Below are positions 1 through 10,595 of a DNA stretch of 37,745 nucleotides, in pieces; the first letter of the stretch is position 1, and the number at the start of each line of letters is the position of its first letter. Made by a program: the position numbers and the translations under genes. The DNA lies in NCBI GenBank assembly GCA_034696485.1, contig JAQIWT010000085.1, positions 1-37,745 on the forward strand, given 5' to 3'. The stretch is from Isohypsibius dastychi. Lineage: Eukaryota; Tardigrada; Eutardigrada; Parachela; Isohypsibiidae. The notes beneath the pieces were generated by a model. That model searched no databases. It had not been told where the DNA came from and saw only the letters and a program-made list of their open reading frames with translations.

Positions 1-484
1 TTCAAAACGGCCTCAGATTTGCAGGCACTCAAAGTCCCCTCGATTTCGAAGGCACTCGAAAACGCACCCCATTTGAATGCATGAAAGGGTGTTTGTAGCC
101 ATTAAAAAGGCTTCGAGCCTTTATTTCGTCAAAAACTCTATGCATTGGGAAAATAAGTTCCGCAATTGCTGAACATTTTAAATTGTTGACTGTATTTAAA
201 TCCACATTTTCTCGAGGTTTAGATACCACTTCAAGAGCTCAGATTCGGTATTTAGCTGTTCGCGTTGATAGAAACGTTACGCTTCTCAAAACGCTGTTCA
301 AGCAGCAATCGACTCATCTTTCGGCAAATACAGTGGAGATCATCGCCATATTTATTCAGCCAAAAAAGCTCTCGCAAAACCAATTGACACAAGAAATAAT
401 AATCTCAATCACCGAACAAGAATGTGCTCATCCATATCTCGACTCATAAAGTACATCCTGCATTCTTGTGTTTTCTTCTTAAAG

Positions 485-639
485 GTACTCAGCAAAACAA
501 CAACAACAACGACCGAAAGCCAGGTTTCGGAAATTCCGGAAGCGTTCAACAACCAACTTTCAAGGTTAACAACGGCGGACCATCTTCTTTCCTCGCCGGT
601 CTTGCGTCAATTCTGGCCGGTCTTGTGATCGCTTTATAG
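485..639 (+). CDS. Last exon of a probable GPI-anchored secreted protein (partial)
   Basis: A pyrimidine-rich tract ending in AG at 483-484 is followed by an open frame to TAG at 637-639. It encodes a linker rich in Asn, Gln, Gly and Pro, with a run of five Asn, followed by a C-terminal hydrophobic stretch (SFLAGLASILAGLVIAL) that ends right at the stop with no basic residue after it. A small-residue cluster (NNGGPSS) just before the hydrophobic tail is what a GPI-attachment site looks like. I infer a terminal exon of a gene whose other exons lie to the left or outside the window. I could not find a convincing upstream exon in 1-484 and do not recognise the family. The neighbouring minus-strand gene is also a cell-surface protein, but that gives no functional link. 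Confidence 0.4.
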
Positions 640-2049
640 AAAATGATTTTCATCTCGCACAGTTTGTCTGCCCCGGAAATGATGGGTTTGTTTTTATTCG
701 TTAGAAACCACTTGAGCTTTATTGCGCCATTTTTATACATGATGTTTCAGATAGATCTTCCTTGTTCCGCGTTGACTGTAAATATCATCTGCTTTTTTGT
801 GTGATTTATGTGAGTCTCAGTTAAAAACATTTTCGAATTTCCTGGAAGCTTTCCATTTTGTTGAGAATCAAGGGTGTGTGTCAGTATAACGAAGCATGAG
901 GTAACATCTGCTTGAATAATTCGTCTGTCAATCGTCACGCGTGGGCGAGATTTTCTTGTAGGTAACATAACCTGACATTAGGCGCTGACCATTTTCCATG
1001 TTAATCTGCGTCGCGCAACAGGTGCGCCCGGTTTTTTCTTGCACTTGACTGAGACATGATCTTGGCAGTTTGATATGTTCGCGCCGGCTGACATGGTGGG
1101 ATAAGTGGTCTCTTGGTTGTCTAATTACCGGTATGACTAACGTCTGATGTCAGATTTTACTACTGGTAGCAATTTTGTTTTTTTCCCGCCTCGATATTCA
1201 TTACCCCGGATGTCAGGCATACCACTGATTGGGATCTTTGCATGTGATGTAGATGGACTTACAAGCAGACTAAAAGCTCGTACCATAGTGTTAATAAAAA
1301 GTGTTACAGCATGTGCAAACACCGTTTACTGATCGAGTCCTAGGAAGCGGATGACAAAGCAACAGCTTGCGGATTCTATTTGAAGTAAGTCTGCAAAAAA
1401 CTTGAATGGAATTTTTCATTTTCTCAGCATTAAAACAGCAAGCCCACCCATATTTCAGCGACCAATAGATACAAACGATGGCTTTTCAAGAAAACCTATT
1501 GAAATATTAGGGAAACTCACCACTAAACAAAATTTATAAATCCATGTGTAAGCCACCGTTGTTAGTTACTGCTCGAGTGCGCGCACGTGCATCGCCACTG
1601 CAAACTGCACTGCACGAGGCATGAGCGCAAACGGTGAACAATGATCAATTTGCAAGGCAGCGTACAGTTTGCAGGACAGAGCTCAATTCGCAATATGCAG
1701 TCCACTTTAACTGTTGCATTTCTTATTTTTGAAACAAAATGTAGCTAAGGGTTCGAGGTTTTGCGTTTTCGAAAACTGTATCCCTGTGATTTATTACAGC
1801 GTACACAATTAGAACGATTTTAGCTATATGTATAATCTTTTCACGGTTTGCACGGTTTACGCTACGCTTATTCTTACTGTGTCACCACTGCCTTTCAATC
1901 AGTGCCTGTAAGAACCACGAAGTGGTAAGTTATTGGCATAGCATGGTATGCGAGCTCATGAAAGTAAGGATTCCGAGCGGTTCTTTCCGATGCGATATCA
2001 CTATCGCTTTTGCAAGAATATCAGTAAGAACCTGTTGACTATGTGCACT
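640..2049. other. Intergenic, no supported gene
   Basis: Only short overlapping open frames on both strands, with no recognisable domain or splice pattern. The sequence is mixed composition with no clear repeat. It holds the downstream flanks of both neighbouring genes, which converge here. Confidence 0.5.
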
Positions 2050-2938
2050 TCACTTTTTTATTTCTATAGTCACCTTTTCGTCTATTACCAGATTTTTGCG
2101 TCTTCTACAGCAAAACCAGCAGCAGCTCACGGCAGTAATCAGAACAATGCTTAAAAGTGTGATGCCCATACTAAAAGACACCAGGGACAGCACACTGTCT
2201 TCCAAACCTTGATCTTTGCCTGTCAGCATACCTGTTGCTTCTCCAGAATCTGAGATCCAACCACTGCCCGTTGCCTGGGATGGCGTTCTCCTTCAGATGC
2301 ACAAAGCCATATAACGAAATGACCGTGATCGATTCAATATTACAAGCAGTGCTCACGTGGTTATTGGCCTGGTCGTTGTCGCTGCTTGTGAGATTGCAGT
2401 GGTGCGTTTTTTAACATAAATAATCGTGTTGCACAAATCGGTGTTACAGGCACACAAGCTGCCCTGATTATTCCGCTCGCCCGGGTCGGGATATGGAAGC
2501 TGGATATCTGTGATGTCATGACATTCTCCCGGTTGCAGCTTTGCATGCTGCTTATCGAGGCGGAGGTTTTCAAGTGATGCACATGCTCTCACATCGGCAT
2601 CTGTCAACGTGCAGCATGTTATATTGAAATTCTCCACCGAGGAAGGTTACCTAAATCGTCTAAAGATAAGCTTCGATTGACGAGGTTGGTGATGGCTGTC
2701 CTGCTCATGCAGACATCTTGTCCAGCCAGGCATTCCGTAATTTTCCAATTTTTCTGGAGGCAGCCATCTTCGCCCAGACGACCTTGTACGTCGGGCATCC
2801 TGAATGATTGGCAGGTGTAGCATTGCAACGAAGAAACTGTAACCACGATTTTCCTGTTTGAACTGGCTCTGTAATTCGTCAAGCCTTACCAGAATGAATC
2901 ACGAGAAAAATGGGAAATATCACAAACAGATTTGGCAT
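2050..2938 (-). CDS. Ly6/uPAR-type (three-finger) single-pass membrane protein, 4 exons
   Basis: My exon model is 2938-2890, 2836-2651, 2600-2357 and 2287-2050, with introns of 53, 50 and 69 nt. It totals 717 nt, or 238 residues. Residues 1-19 are a signal peptide (MPNLFVIFPIFLVIHS). Residues 20-136 form a Ly6/TFP domain that opens with LQCYTC and closes with CACNTDLCN. It holds ten cysteines in all, the number usual for this fold. A Thr/Ser-rich stalk follows (ATTTRPITTTPSQATGSG spans the last junction). Then comes a helix around 199-220 (MGITLLSIVLITAV, then CCWFCC, possibly palmitoylated) and a short basic tail. Each intron keeps the frame, has GT-AG ends, and joins parts that make sense only together. 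The third acceptor is weak. Ly6 proteins act at the cell surface as receptor modulators or ligand binders; the partner here is unknown. An AATAAA lies in the last codons. It could also be a decoy-type TGF-beta receptor relative. Confidence 0.72.
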
Positions 2939-3726
2939 TACAGTGTTCACAAGACTTTGAAATACTACAGTTTTACAAGCTCATTTTTGTTTTCATCCTT
3001 CTCAGCGTTTGTTTGGGGTAGTAGAAAATCGATTTATTCTTGGTTGCTTGGCGAAAAAATCTAATGTATGAGAAATCCTTTCATTTTTCATTATCCTTGT
3101 TCTTCAGCTCCAATTGTACGATCCTCAAAAAACTTGACAAGTTTTCCGATTAGAGCTTGAATGAGAACAAGAAGAGCAATAAATGGTAAATGTTCGATTT
3201 CGTTTGGGGGCGGGGGGGGGGGGTAACCAGATATTCACCCAAATGTGGTTTATAAATCGACCAATCCGAAATGTGCTCTGAATGCAAGTTGCATGACTAC
3301 AGATGGGCTGAGATCTGATTGTAACATTCCCCCTTGAGCTTCCCTGGTTCAATGAAGAATCCGAATTCATCACAAAAATTTACACTGCGAAACCAGTTTT
3401 TCTTCATTTTCTAATTGTCTGCTTCGTCTACTGAACATCTTGCTTCTTTGTCGCGTGTCTCCTATTCGTATAACGGTCAATATAACCAGCAAGCAATCGA
3501 GCCAGTTTTCCGTTTGAAAATGCAAATAAATCCTCACTGTACTCATCTCAGTTGTCCCATTCCAAAAAGACAGGTGACAACATTAATGAACTCGGGATGC
3601 TGTAGAGGTTAATCTGTAGAAAATTCTCCTGTGCCAAAACGAAGACGCGTGAGTTCGTCTTGATCGACCCACCGTACGCGTGCTTGCGAAAATAAAGGCA
3701 AATCTACTGAACATAATACAGCAAAA
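2939..3726. other. Intergenic; poly-G tract, no supported gene
   Basis: Upstream flank of the minus-strand Ly6 gene. It contains a G5-C-G12 tract at 3206-3223. Open frames here are short and lack domains. Confidence 0.5.
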
Positions 3727-3935
3727 CCTAAAAAGTGGGACACTGTGTATGTGGGACACCTGTGTATGTGGGACACCTGGGACGGAACCGGACTGGGTCC
3801 TAACAAATTATATTAGGGGGTACCTGTCTATGTGGGACAGATCTAAGTGGGACACCTATATATGTGGGACAGTTGACCTTGAACGATGCCTAAGCAACGA
3901 ACCTATTTTGTGGGACACTCTAGTTTTTTTCTACA
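3727..3935 (+). repeat. Degenerate array of GTGGGACAC units
   Basis: About seven copies of GTGGGACA(C/G) lie in one orientation, several preceded by TGTATG or CTATG (for example TATGTGGGACACCT). Spacing is irregular (roughly 17-80 nt), so it is a decayed tandem array. The same core GTGGGACAC recurs in the foldback element at 13.7-14.2 kb. The 95-codon open frame across it is a by-product of the repeat. Confidence 0.7.
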
Positions 3936-4409
3936 CTTTAGTTTGTAGCGTCAGTAGAGTCCCGTAATTAACACTTGAACGGAGGGGCGCCACTAATATC
4001 ACCGCTATAATTTGGACACGTTACTTGTCCTCCGATGTTGGCAATGATGCGGTTTTGAATGAGATGTAATTGACTAAAACTGACTTGAGCACAAACCAGA
4101 AGACTTGTTTAGAGAAAGGCTCGTGATTCTTACCTTCACTAATCAATCAGCAAACTCCGCTCGCATGATTTTATCCATTCTTAGTCTACTCATTCTGGGT
4201 ATACCACGGGAATTTTCTGGAAATTAATTAACGAGACCGAATGATGTCCGTGACCCGTCGATGATAAAGTAGTTACATGATTCAGTTCTTTTTGGATTTG
4301 TCTGATACACGTAAGTCAGCGATTTTGTGCTCAGCCTGTAACACCGTCTCTACTCTAGAGTACGCTGTCGAAAGGGCAAATTCAATCTACAAAAAAAAAC
4401 TTAAACATT

Positions 4410-4815
4410 TTGCGGAAGGTTGTATCCAAGTAGCAACGTATTGTTTTCTTCCTTTCCGGGTAATGGCTTGGATATAACAGAAGGTTCAGGATCGAGACCG
4501 TACATTCAACTCCTCTGTCAGTTTGCATTTAAAAAATCAAACAAAAATATCATAAAAAATTAGAAAAAAACTCACCGGGGCTAGAGCTTTTGCTTTTTTG
4601 ATTTGTCGGAAATCTGAATTTAGAAAAAAATTCGAAGTTCAAGTGAAAACGATGCGAGCGGGTTCTTTTTGGACAGCAAGATCTAAAAACCTAGACAACA
4701 GAACTTATTTCGAACATATGGTTGATCTTTGGCTTCAATTCGTAATGCCTACGAAGATTCGCAAGAACGTTTATGCTTAATTCGGAATTTGAAATCCTAC
4801 GGCAACCTTCCGCAA
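4410..4815. mobile_element. Short element with perfect 13-bp terminal inverted repeats
   Basis: TTGCGGAAGGTTG at 4410-4422 is the exact reverse complement of CAACCTTCCGCAA at 4803-4815. The 406-bp segment interrupts the coding remnant of receptor copy 1 at a point where copy 2 is continuous. It is AT-rich inside and has no coding capacity that I can see. It looks like a MITE-type non-autonomous DNA transposon. A target-site duplication is not clear, and about 35 further non-homologous bases follow the right repeat, so the outer ends are uncertain. Confidence 0.6.
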
Positions 4816-4974
4816 TATGTCCCACGAGCATCTGGCCGGGGGACGCCCGAAGGTTTATACTGGTGATGTCTCGGCACGTCGGCAAAACATGCGCTGATTT
4901 CGAGTTACTCACTCTGTAGCAGCCAAGGAATTCTACATGGTTAATCTAGCATGGTGGGGATTGCCACATGTGAA

Positions 4975-5402
4975 AATGGCGCCATGAACTTTCGTGGGCA
5001 GAATCTTCGTAGTCTCGAGGTTTCGTTGTTAACTTTTCGTAGCCAAGAGCTCTCGTTGTAGGAACCTTCCGTAGTCACAATCATTCGTAGCCAGCAGTTT
5101 CGTTGTGAACAATCATGGTTTCATGGGTTCCCCGTAAGAAGTTTTGCTTGTGAAACACCCCCTAATTAAATTCAAAGCACACTGAACCATTCACGAGTGG
5201 GGGAGAAACTGCAGAAAACCATAGCACCCCAAAACACCATAACCACGAAAAGTCAGCCTACGAAACCTCTTGCCTACGAGGTCAGCAGACAACGAGATTT
5301 CTTAACTACGAGAAGTATGGCAACGAAATTTCTACTACGAAACGAAATGTCTACTGTATGAAAATTCTTACTGCGAAAGGTGGCCTACGAAAATACATGA
5401 CA
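4975..5402. mobile_element. Foldback-type element, arms of TTCGTAG subrepeats
   Basis: The left arm (about 4980-5125) contains many TTCGTAG(C/T) and TTTCGTTG units on the plus strand. The right arm (about 5225-5402) carries their reverse complements (CTACGAA, CAACGAAA). The ends match as inverted repeats (CCATGAACTTTCGTGGG at the left, CCTACGAAAATACATG at the right). It sits where copy 2 has the short 65-nt first intron, so copy 2 serves as an empty-site comparison. Long inverted arms built of short subrepeats are the hallmark of foldback elements. No coding region is seen. Confidence 0.68.
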
Positions 5403-5787
5403 CGGGTGCAAATATTGAATATCCGGGAGTTGATTGATCGAGTGCACTCGATGCCATAGGTTGTGAAACATCCACTCTAATGCTTGCTTCAGGCAGGTGA
5501 CCTTTCCAATGAACCTTCTTCATGCTCCGAAATATATTTCGGCTTTCAGAATGGAATGCTAAAATTTATCATGTGAGTGCGTTCGAAAAATTGCTTATGC
5601 AACATGCTCGTGCTACTCATGGCAGCCGCAGTCAGTGGCTAAGTTGATGGCTGACAGAATGAGCCATCGGTAATGGCTCATACTCCACAAGGCTGATTAG
5701 TTACAACAACAACAAATTTCACTCAAGTCTGACGTGTTTTTTATGAAGTTCCGACAAAGAGAAATTTAGGAGTTTAGCTAACGTGCG

Positions 5788-6156
5788 CCACTTATGTCAA
5801 CCGTACATTTGAACACGTTTATCCATCCTCAGATGTTGGCACTGATGCGAATGTACTTAATGAGATGAAATTGACTGACATTGACTTGAGCACAGAAGAA
5901 GCAATCGTTTCGGAAAAGGCTCATCCTTCCATCCTTTACTGATATTTCGGCAAACTCCGATCGCAAGATTTGATTCATTCTTAGTTACCTCATTTCAAAT
6001 CTACCACGGAATTTCTCTGGAACCTTATTAGAAAGACCGAATGATTTCCTTGGCCCTTCAGTTAAGACGTAACCGCATTATTCAGTTTTTCTTGTTTGTC
6101 TGGTACAAGCAAATCGACAATTTTATGCTCGGAGTGTGACACCCTAGTTCCACAAA
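5788..6156 (+). promoter_or_regulatory. Duplicated upstream region of receptor copy 2
   Basis: About 350 nt immediately upstream of the copy 2 start is clearly similar to 3990-4330 upstream of copy 1, with matching blocks such as GACTTGAGCACA, GGCAAACTCCG/AGCAAACTCCG and GACCGAATGAT. It was carried along in the tandem duplication and presumably includes the promoter and 5' UTR. No TATA box stands out. Confidence 0.4.
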
Positions 6157-8543
6157 ATGGCATGGAATTTTCAATTTCTATTGTTAATCGCGCTTTTGGT
6201 CGCAAAAGCAGCATCAGCGTTATTCAACATCAAAATTGTCAGCATCGTACCAGATGTTCCAATCGCACCTGGTTTGCGGTACATCGGATCTGCTTTGGAG
6301 CTCGCTGTTGAAAGGGCAAATTCGATATACAAGAACAACCTGAACATTACACTTGTAACGTCTCGGCACGTCGGCAAAACATGCGCTGATTTCGACTCGG
6401 TCACTCTGGACTTTGTAGCCAAGGAGTTCTACAAAATGGATGATGGTGAAGCTTGCATGGCGGTGATTGGTACAGGTAAATATGAATGATCAGCTTACCA
6501 ATTCAGCTCACTAATTTATCGTGTGCAAACATTGCTACAGGTTGTGAAACAGCCGCCTTGGCGCTCGCTGCAGGCAAGTGACCTTTCTAGTGGAAATTTG
6601 TCACACTTGGAAATATCTCCATGGCTTTCAGAATGGAATGCTTTACATTTTGTCATGTGAGTGCGTTGAAAAAAGTGCTTATGCAGCTCGCTGGTTTGTC
6701 CTCATTTCAGCCGGACGCTTTCCAGTGTATACACGTTTTATGAGTTGCAGTACATGACGGCAGATCTAACATTGAAAAATCTAGTTTCTAGATCAAGCCT
6801 TAAGGTTTTTATCGCTACTCACCACTCTCCAAAGAATTCACTTTCTACAGCGGTCACCCAGATTTGTTATCACTTCCTTTGCAGTGGAATAGTCCCTGAA
6901 ACTCACTTGGCTGCGCGTCATACAAGACAAATCTTTCCAAGTGGGTCCAACGGTCAATTCGCAGCTGCTGTTGTTACGATCTGTTTGCATAACAACTGGA
7001 CACGTCTTTCAATCCTGTACACGGATGGCCCCTTCTACCTGGTTCTGAAAGAACCTCTTGTACAAAAAGCGACAGCGAAGAATATGACAACTGATGCTGT
7101 ATTTTTTGAATGTGGCAACAACGGATCCATATCTTCTGCACTCCGGCTAGCTAGATTGGCCAGCAGGGGTGGGTATGACCTGTGCTAACCGAGACCACAG
7201 TCGATGGTAATGCTTTACTTTTACGGTTTAGCTGTTGTCGTCGCAGCATCCACGCAGTGTTTGATAAGGCTTCTGGTCAGTAGCCAAGATTACCTCGGCC
7301 CAAAATGAAAGTAAGACTCAGAACTGTTTGCAGAGCGTTGCGGAAAAGATGAACATGACGAAGAACTATGCAAGTTTTCGACATCATGTGGTCGGGTATT
7401 TTTGATGATTCTTGGGCTATCCTAGGCTTACTTTTCGATCCAACCAGCTCAGCTGAAGACGTATGGGTCGCTGAGCCTTTTCGAAAACCCTGATCCATCC
7501 CTGGTAGACCCCACTCCTTTGATCGGTAGCAGTTGTTCTCTACTCTGTTCTTGGTAGTCTGGTGCTTTTGAGTCTGTCATTTACTTGACAATTGCATCAG
7601 TGAAGCCCGATATTCGGCAGCTTAACGAAGATCTTGCTACAACAGCTTTAGCTCAGTATGGTATGGTGTATGAGAATGCCATGAGAGTAGGTCAACACTT
7701 TGGCGATGGTTGATGGATATGATATTTAACGTCCTAAAATGTCCTCAAGCCTATGGACCTTTACACAGTCCGTGCAACCTTCGACACAATCGAACTGTGG
7801 ACTTCGATGGTGAATCACAGTTTATCCGACAATGCGAAGTGCGATGGTGCTCGAATGATACAGCGAATCATACCAGGAACTCATGAGCTAACCAGTGGAT
7901 CGTTGATGGTGAAAGAGAATGGATTCAAATTGTTTGACATCGACGTTTTTGCGTTTAACAGAAATACACGCAAGATGGAGGTATGTAGCTATTTGATGAT
8001 CATCTCTGCATCGTCCTTTTGAAGAAGGCTAGTGATTTAATGGCTCAATTTAAAATCTCAGTCGAATTCTACGAATAACCCCTTTTGTACCGTTTCTACT
8101 CTCGATATTGTGAGTGCTGTGATGATAGGTCTACGCAAGGCTGGAAGCTAACCATAAAGATTTGATATGGATCAATATGAACGGCACATCGCAGTCGAAC
8201 GTTCTTGTGAGCCCTATGATAGATGTTCGTGACTGCAGTGGGTACTCTTGCACAAACAACGGTATCAGTACAGCATATACAGTGCGGCCCATTCTTCGTG
8301 ACACATGTATTTTGAATTTTCACAGCCAGTTTGCTCACTGCTTGGATCGTTCCTTTGGTGATTATACCGGCAATCAGTTTGTTACTGTTAGGAATAGCAT
8401 TCTGGTACGTACATACCGAGAAACGTTGAGCGAAGCAGTGCACTTATGTCCATTGAAAAATCTTTTCGTACCCCAGGTATCGCAATGTAAACGCATCTCA
8501 CGGCTGGTGGTTAGCAGACTTTAACCAGCTCGTACTGGACTGA
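6157..8543 (+). pseudogene. ANF/natriuretic-peptide-receptor-like protein, copy 2 (two frameshifts)
   Basis: The start at 6157 opens a signal peptide (MAWNFQFLLLIALLVAKAAS), then an ANF-receptor ligand-binding domain. Exons read 6157-6475, 6541-6577, 6885-7168, 7232-7275, 7334-about 7492, about 7603-7703, 7750-7980, 8129-8261, 8326-8404 and 8477-8543. Family landmarks include VERANSIY, GCETAALALAA, HNNWTRLSILYT, AEDVWVAE and GTHELTSGSLMVKENG. Exon 8326-8404 is one transmembrane helix (SLLTAWIVPLVIIPAISLLL). The last exon adds about 21 cytoplasmic residues and a stop. There is no kinase-like or guanylate cyclase domain, so the layout resembles the clearance receptor NPR-C more than a cyclase. 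Frame is lost near 7375-7381 and again near 7471-7480, so it is either a recent pseudogene or carries assembly indels. The junctions around 7500-7750 are the least certain. Confidence 0.7.
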
Positions 8544-8649
8544 GGATTGGTTCTGAACGAAGAATGTCTCCAGATACTCAGTTTTAAGACCCTTTGCCTG
8601 CCATTTGTACCCTTAACCGCGGAAAGCTTGTTGTTGCGCTGTTCCACTG

Positions 8650-10140
8650 CTTTGTTTTTTGTCACCTAACTGTTGCTGCGTAAGGTCGGGCTGTTTTTTT
8701 TTATAACAGCAATGGCCGTACGGACCCAAGTAAAGCGCGCAGGGTATACGTATATGGTTCTCTGGGGGGGGGGGGGATGCTAGATCGTCAGGATTCATGA
8801 GACTTCAGGATCATTGCTCTTTTGCGGCCCGGGGTGATGACACTCCGGCATGTCCGCAGTGAACAAATTTTGTCGATGATGAAGAAGACGGGATAAATAC
8901 TCTTGCTGTCTTTTTCCAAAGATTGACTTCATTTTCTAGAAGTTGGGATTGGATCTTTACCTCGTATGAACACTCTTACCTTTGTCGTAGCAAAATATTT
9001 AAAGATCAAGAAAAAACTCTCAAACGTAGATTGGGATGACAAGTGAGCAAAACAGCAAGTTAACTACTAATACGCATTTTAATCACCGGAGAATAACTGA
9101 ACTGAAAGAACAGAAATAAGCTTGAATGATTTTCTATGTTTATTCAATTTGCTTTCTGACTCTTGTTATTTGCAATTAGGATGAATGCATCGCAATTATT
9201 CGAATTGAGTTTTCAAGAATATGATTGTTTGCTTGTTATAATGGCGTTTCGATGGCCTTATCTGAACAAGAAGATCGCTCCATCCAAGTTCATCCACGCT
9301 CAAGATCAGCTGAATCACCAGCATCTTTTAAGGCTTCTTTGACAGATATCGATTTTTTGAAAACAAAACTACTTAAAAACAATGAATTCATCTGTTTCTT
9401 GCTCCGTTTTTTTCGGTATTTTTTCAAAAATCATTGCCTGCTTCTCCCGAAACGGAGATGTACAAAAAATGGCGAAATTGCATCTGCTCACATTGGTCAC
9501 TTTTATTAAGCGTGATTCAAGGTTCAGTGAAAGGGTGTTTTTAGCTGTTAGCTCAAAGAATCTATAAAAGGAAGTAAAATCGGGTCTGTCAAACAGCAAG
9601 CACCAGGTTGTCATTTTTCAAGTCCGAGAAAATGTAACTTTAAGGTTCAGAAAGAAAAGTTGATGAGGTGTCTGTCTGCGGTTCATCACTCCTTTATAAA
9701 GCTTCGATCTACCAAACTGGGGTATCGGTGCATTTATCCGTCAAAAAGTCGAATAACAAAATCGTTAACGTTAATCGTTATAAAGTTTTGTGGGGATCCG
9801 GGTGTACGACTTGAACATCCGCTTAATTTATGTTTAGCTCGAGTGACAATGCTTTTGTACCGAGCGCTGCCTCGAACTCGGCTTGATTGTTCTTTTGTTG
9901 GTTATTTTACCTCGCACCTCAGAGGTTAACCTAAATTTTCACATTAGGCGGATCTAGATCCAGCAGGCTCGTTATGCTCTCGTGCTAACAGCATGACTGA
10001 CTACATAAGAGCTTTGTTCTTATAGTCGTTTATAAACATACATAACTCCGTCTGTTGAATTACGTGAATCTTTAAGATTACAAACAGACTGATAGTTTCG
10101 TAGTTCAGTATGCTAGTCAAATTTATCCTTAAGAAAACTG
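8650..10140. other. Spacer between receptor copies 2 and 3, no supported gene
   Basis: AT-rich spacer with short unrelated open frames. I see no ANF-domain exons here, so copy 3 was either duplicated as a 3' fragment or has lost its 5' exons. Confidence 0.5.
8764..8776 (+). repeat. G13 homopolymer tract
   Basis: Thirteen consecutive G in the spacer downstream of receptor copy 2. It is one of seven G or C runs of 11 or more in the window. Confidence 0.9.
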
Positions 10141-10160
10141 CCGCCTGAGTGCTGTGACAG

Positions 10161-10595
10161 GTCTACGCGAAGCTGGAAACTGACCAGAGAGACCTGATAT
10201 GGATTGATACTAACGGCACATCGCAGTCGAACGTTCTCGTAAGCCCCCCCCCCCCCCCATGATAGATTTACGTGACTTCAGTGGGTACTCCTGTACTAAC
10301 AATGGTACTAACACCGTATGGTCATTACAGTAAGGCCTCTTTTATTTCATAACTGTATTTTTCAGCCGGTTTGATCACTGTTTGGCTCGTTCCCTTCGTG
10401 ATTCTATCGGCGATTGGTATGTTCCTGTTAGGTATTGCATTCTGGTGTGTCCATGTTAAAGAACAAAATTTTATATTGGACTTTAATATTTGTGCTGAAT
10501 GCGACCATATAAGTTCGCCTTATTCTAGGTACCGAAACGAAAAAACGTCTGACCACTGGGGGCTAGTGAACTTGAATAGGCTCATACTGAACTGA
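10161..10595 (+). pseudogene. ANF-receptor-like gene, copy 3 (3' fragment)
   Basis: Three exons match the end of copy 2: 10161-10304 (VYAKLETDQRDLIWI, then NGTSQSNVLVS), 10366-10444 (transmembrane helix, LITVWLVPFVILSAIGMFLL) and 10529-10595 (WYRN...WGLVNLNRLILN then TGA). Splice sites are in the same places as in copy 2. A run of 15 C at 10244-10258 replaces the two-codon SP stretch of copy 2; as written it shifts the frame and creates stops at once. No ligand-binding exons are found upstream. Similarity to copy 2 continues about 80 nt past the stop. The ending of the cytoplasmic tail is alike in both copies. Confidence 0.68.
10244..10258 (+). repeat. C15 homopolymer inside an exon
   Basis: Fifteen C in the exon of receptor copy 3 at a site where copy 2 has AGCCCTATG. 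It is frame-breaking as written. Confidence 0.9.

Larger units (their letters stand above)
3990..5660 (+). pseudogene. ANF-receptor-like gene, copy 1 (disrupted pseudogene)
   Basis: This stretch aligns with the start of copy 2. About 340 nt of upstream sequence (3990-4330) matches 5788-6140. Coding remnants follow at 4343-4400 (matching the AVERANSIY segment), 4850-4960 (matching the SRHVGKTCADF segment) and 5460-5500 (matching the exon that begins GCETA). Compared with copy 2 it has lost the signal-peptide and N-terminal part of exon 1, has in-frame stops, and has been split by two insertions (4410-4815 and about 4975-5402). It ends without the downstream exons. It is therefore a dead, partial tandem duplicate whose promoter region is still recognisable. 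Confidence 0.75.

Noticed and set aside
183-449. 88-codon plus-strand frame as an upstream exon of the GPI-like gene
   Set aside because: Ends at a stop before the acceptor and shows no signal peptide, domain or usable donor.
2619-2649. Frameshift within the Ly6 gene
   Set aside because: At first the two frames looked broken, but a 50-nt GT-AG intron (2650-2601) joins them in phase and leaves an even set of ten cysteines.
6745-6884. First part of a 147-codon open frame in receptor copy 2
   Set aside because: It lies in an intron by comparison with copy 1 and family alignment; a strong acceptor (CTTCCTTTGCAG) at 6884 starts the real exon.
8096-8443. 115-codon minus-strand open frame
   Set aside because: Antisense of the receptor copy 2 membrane-proximal exons.
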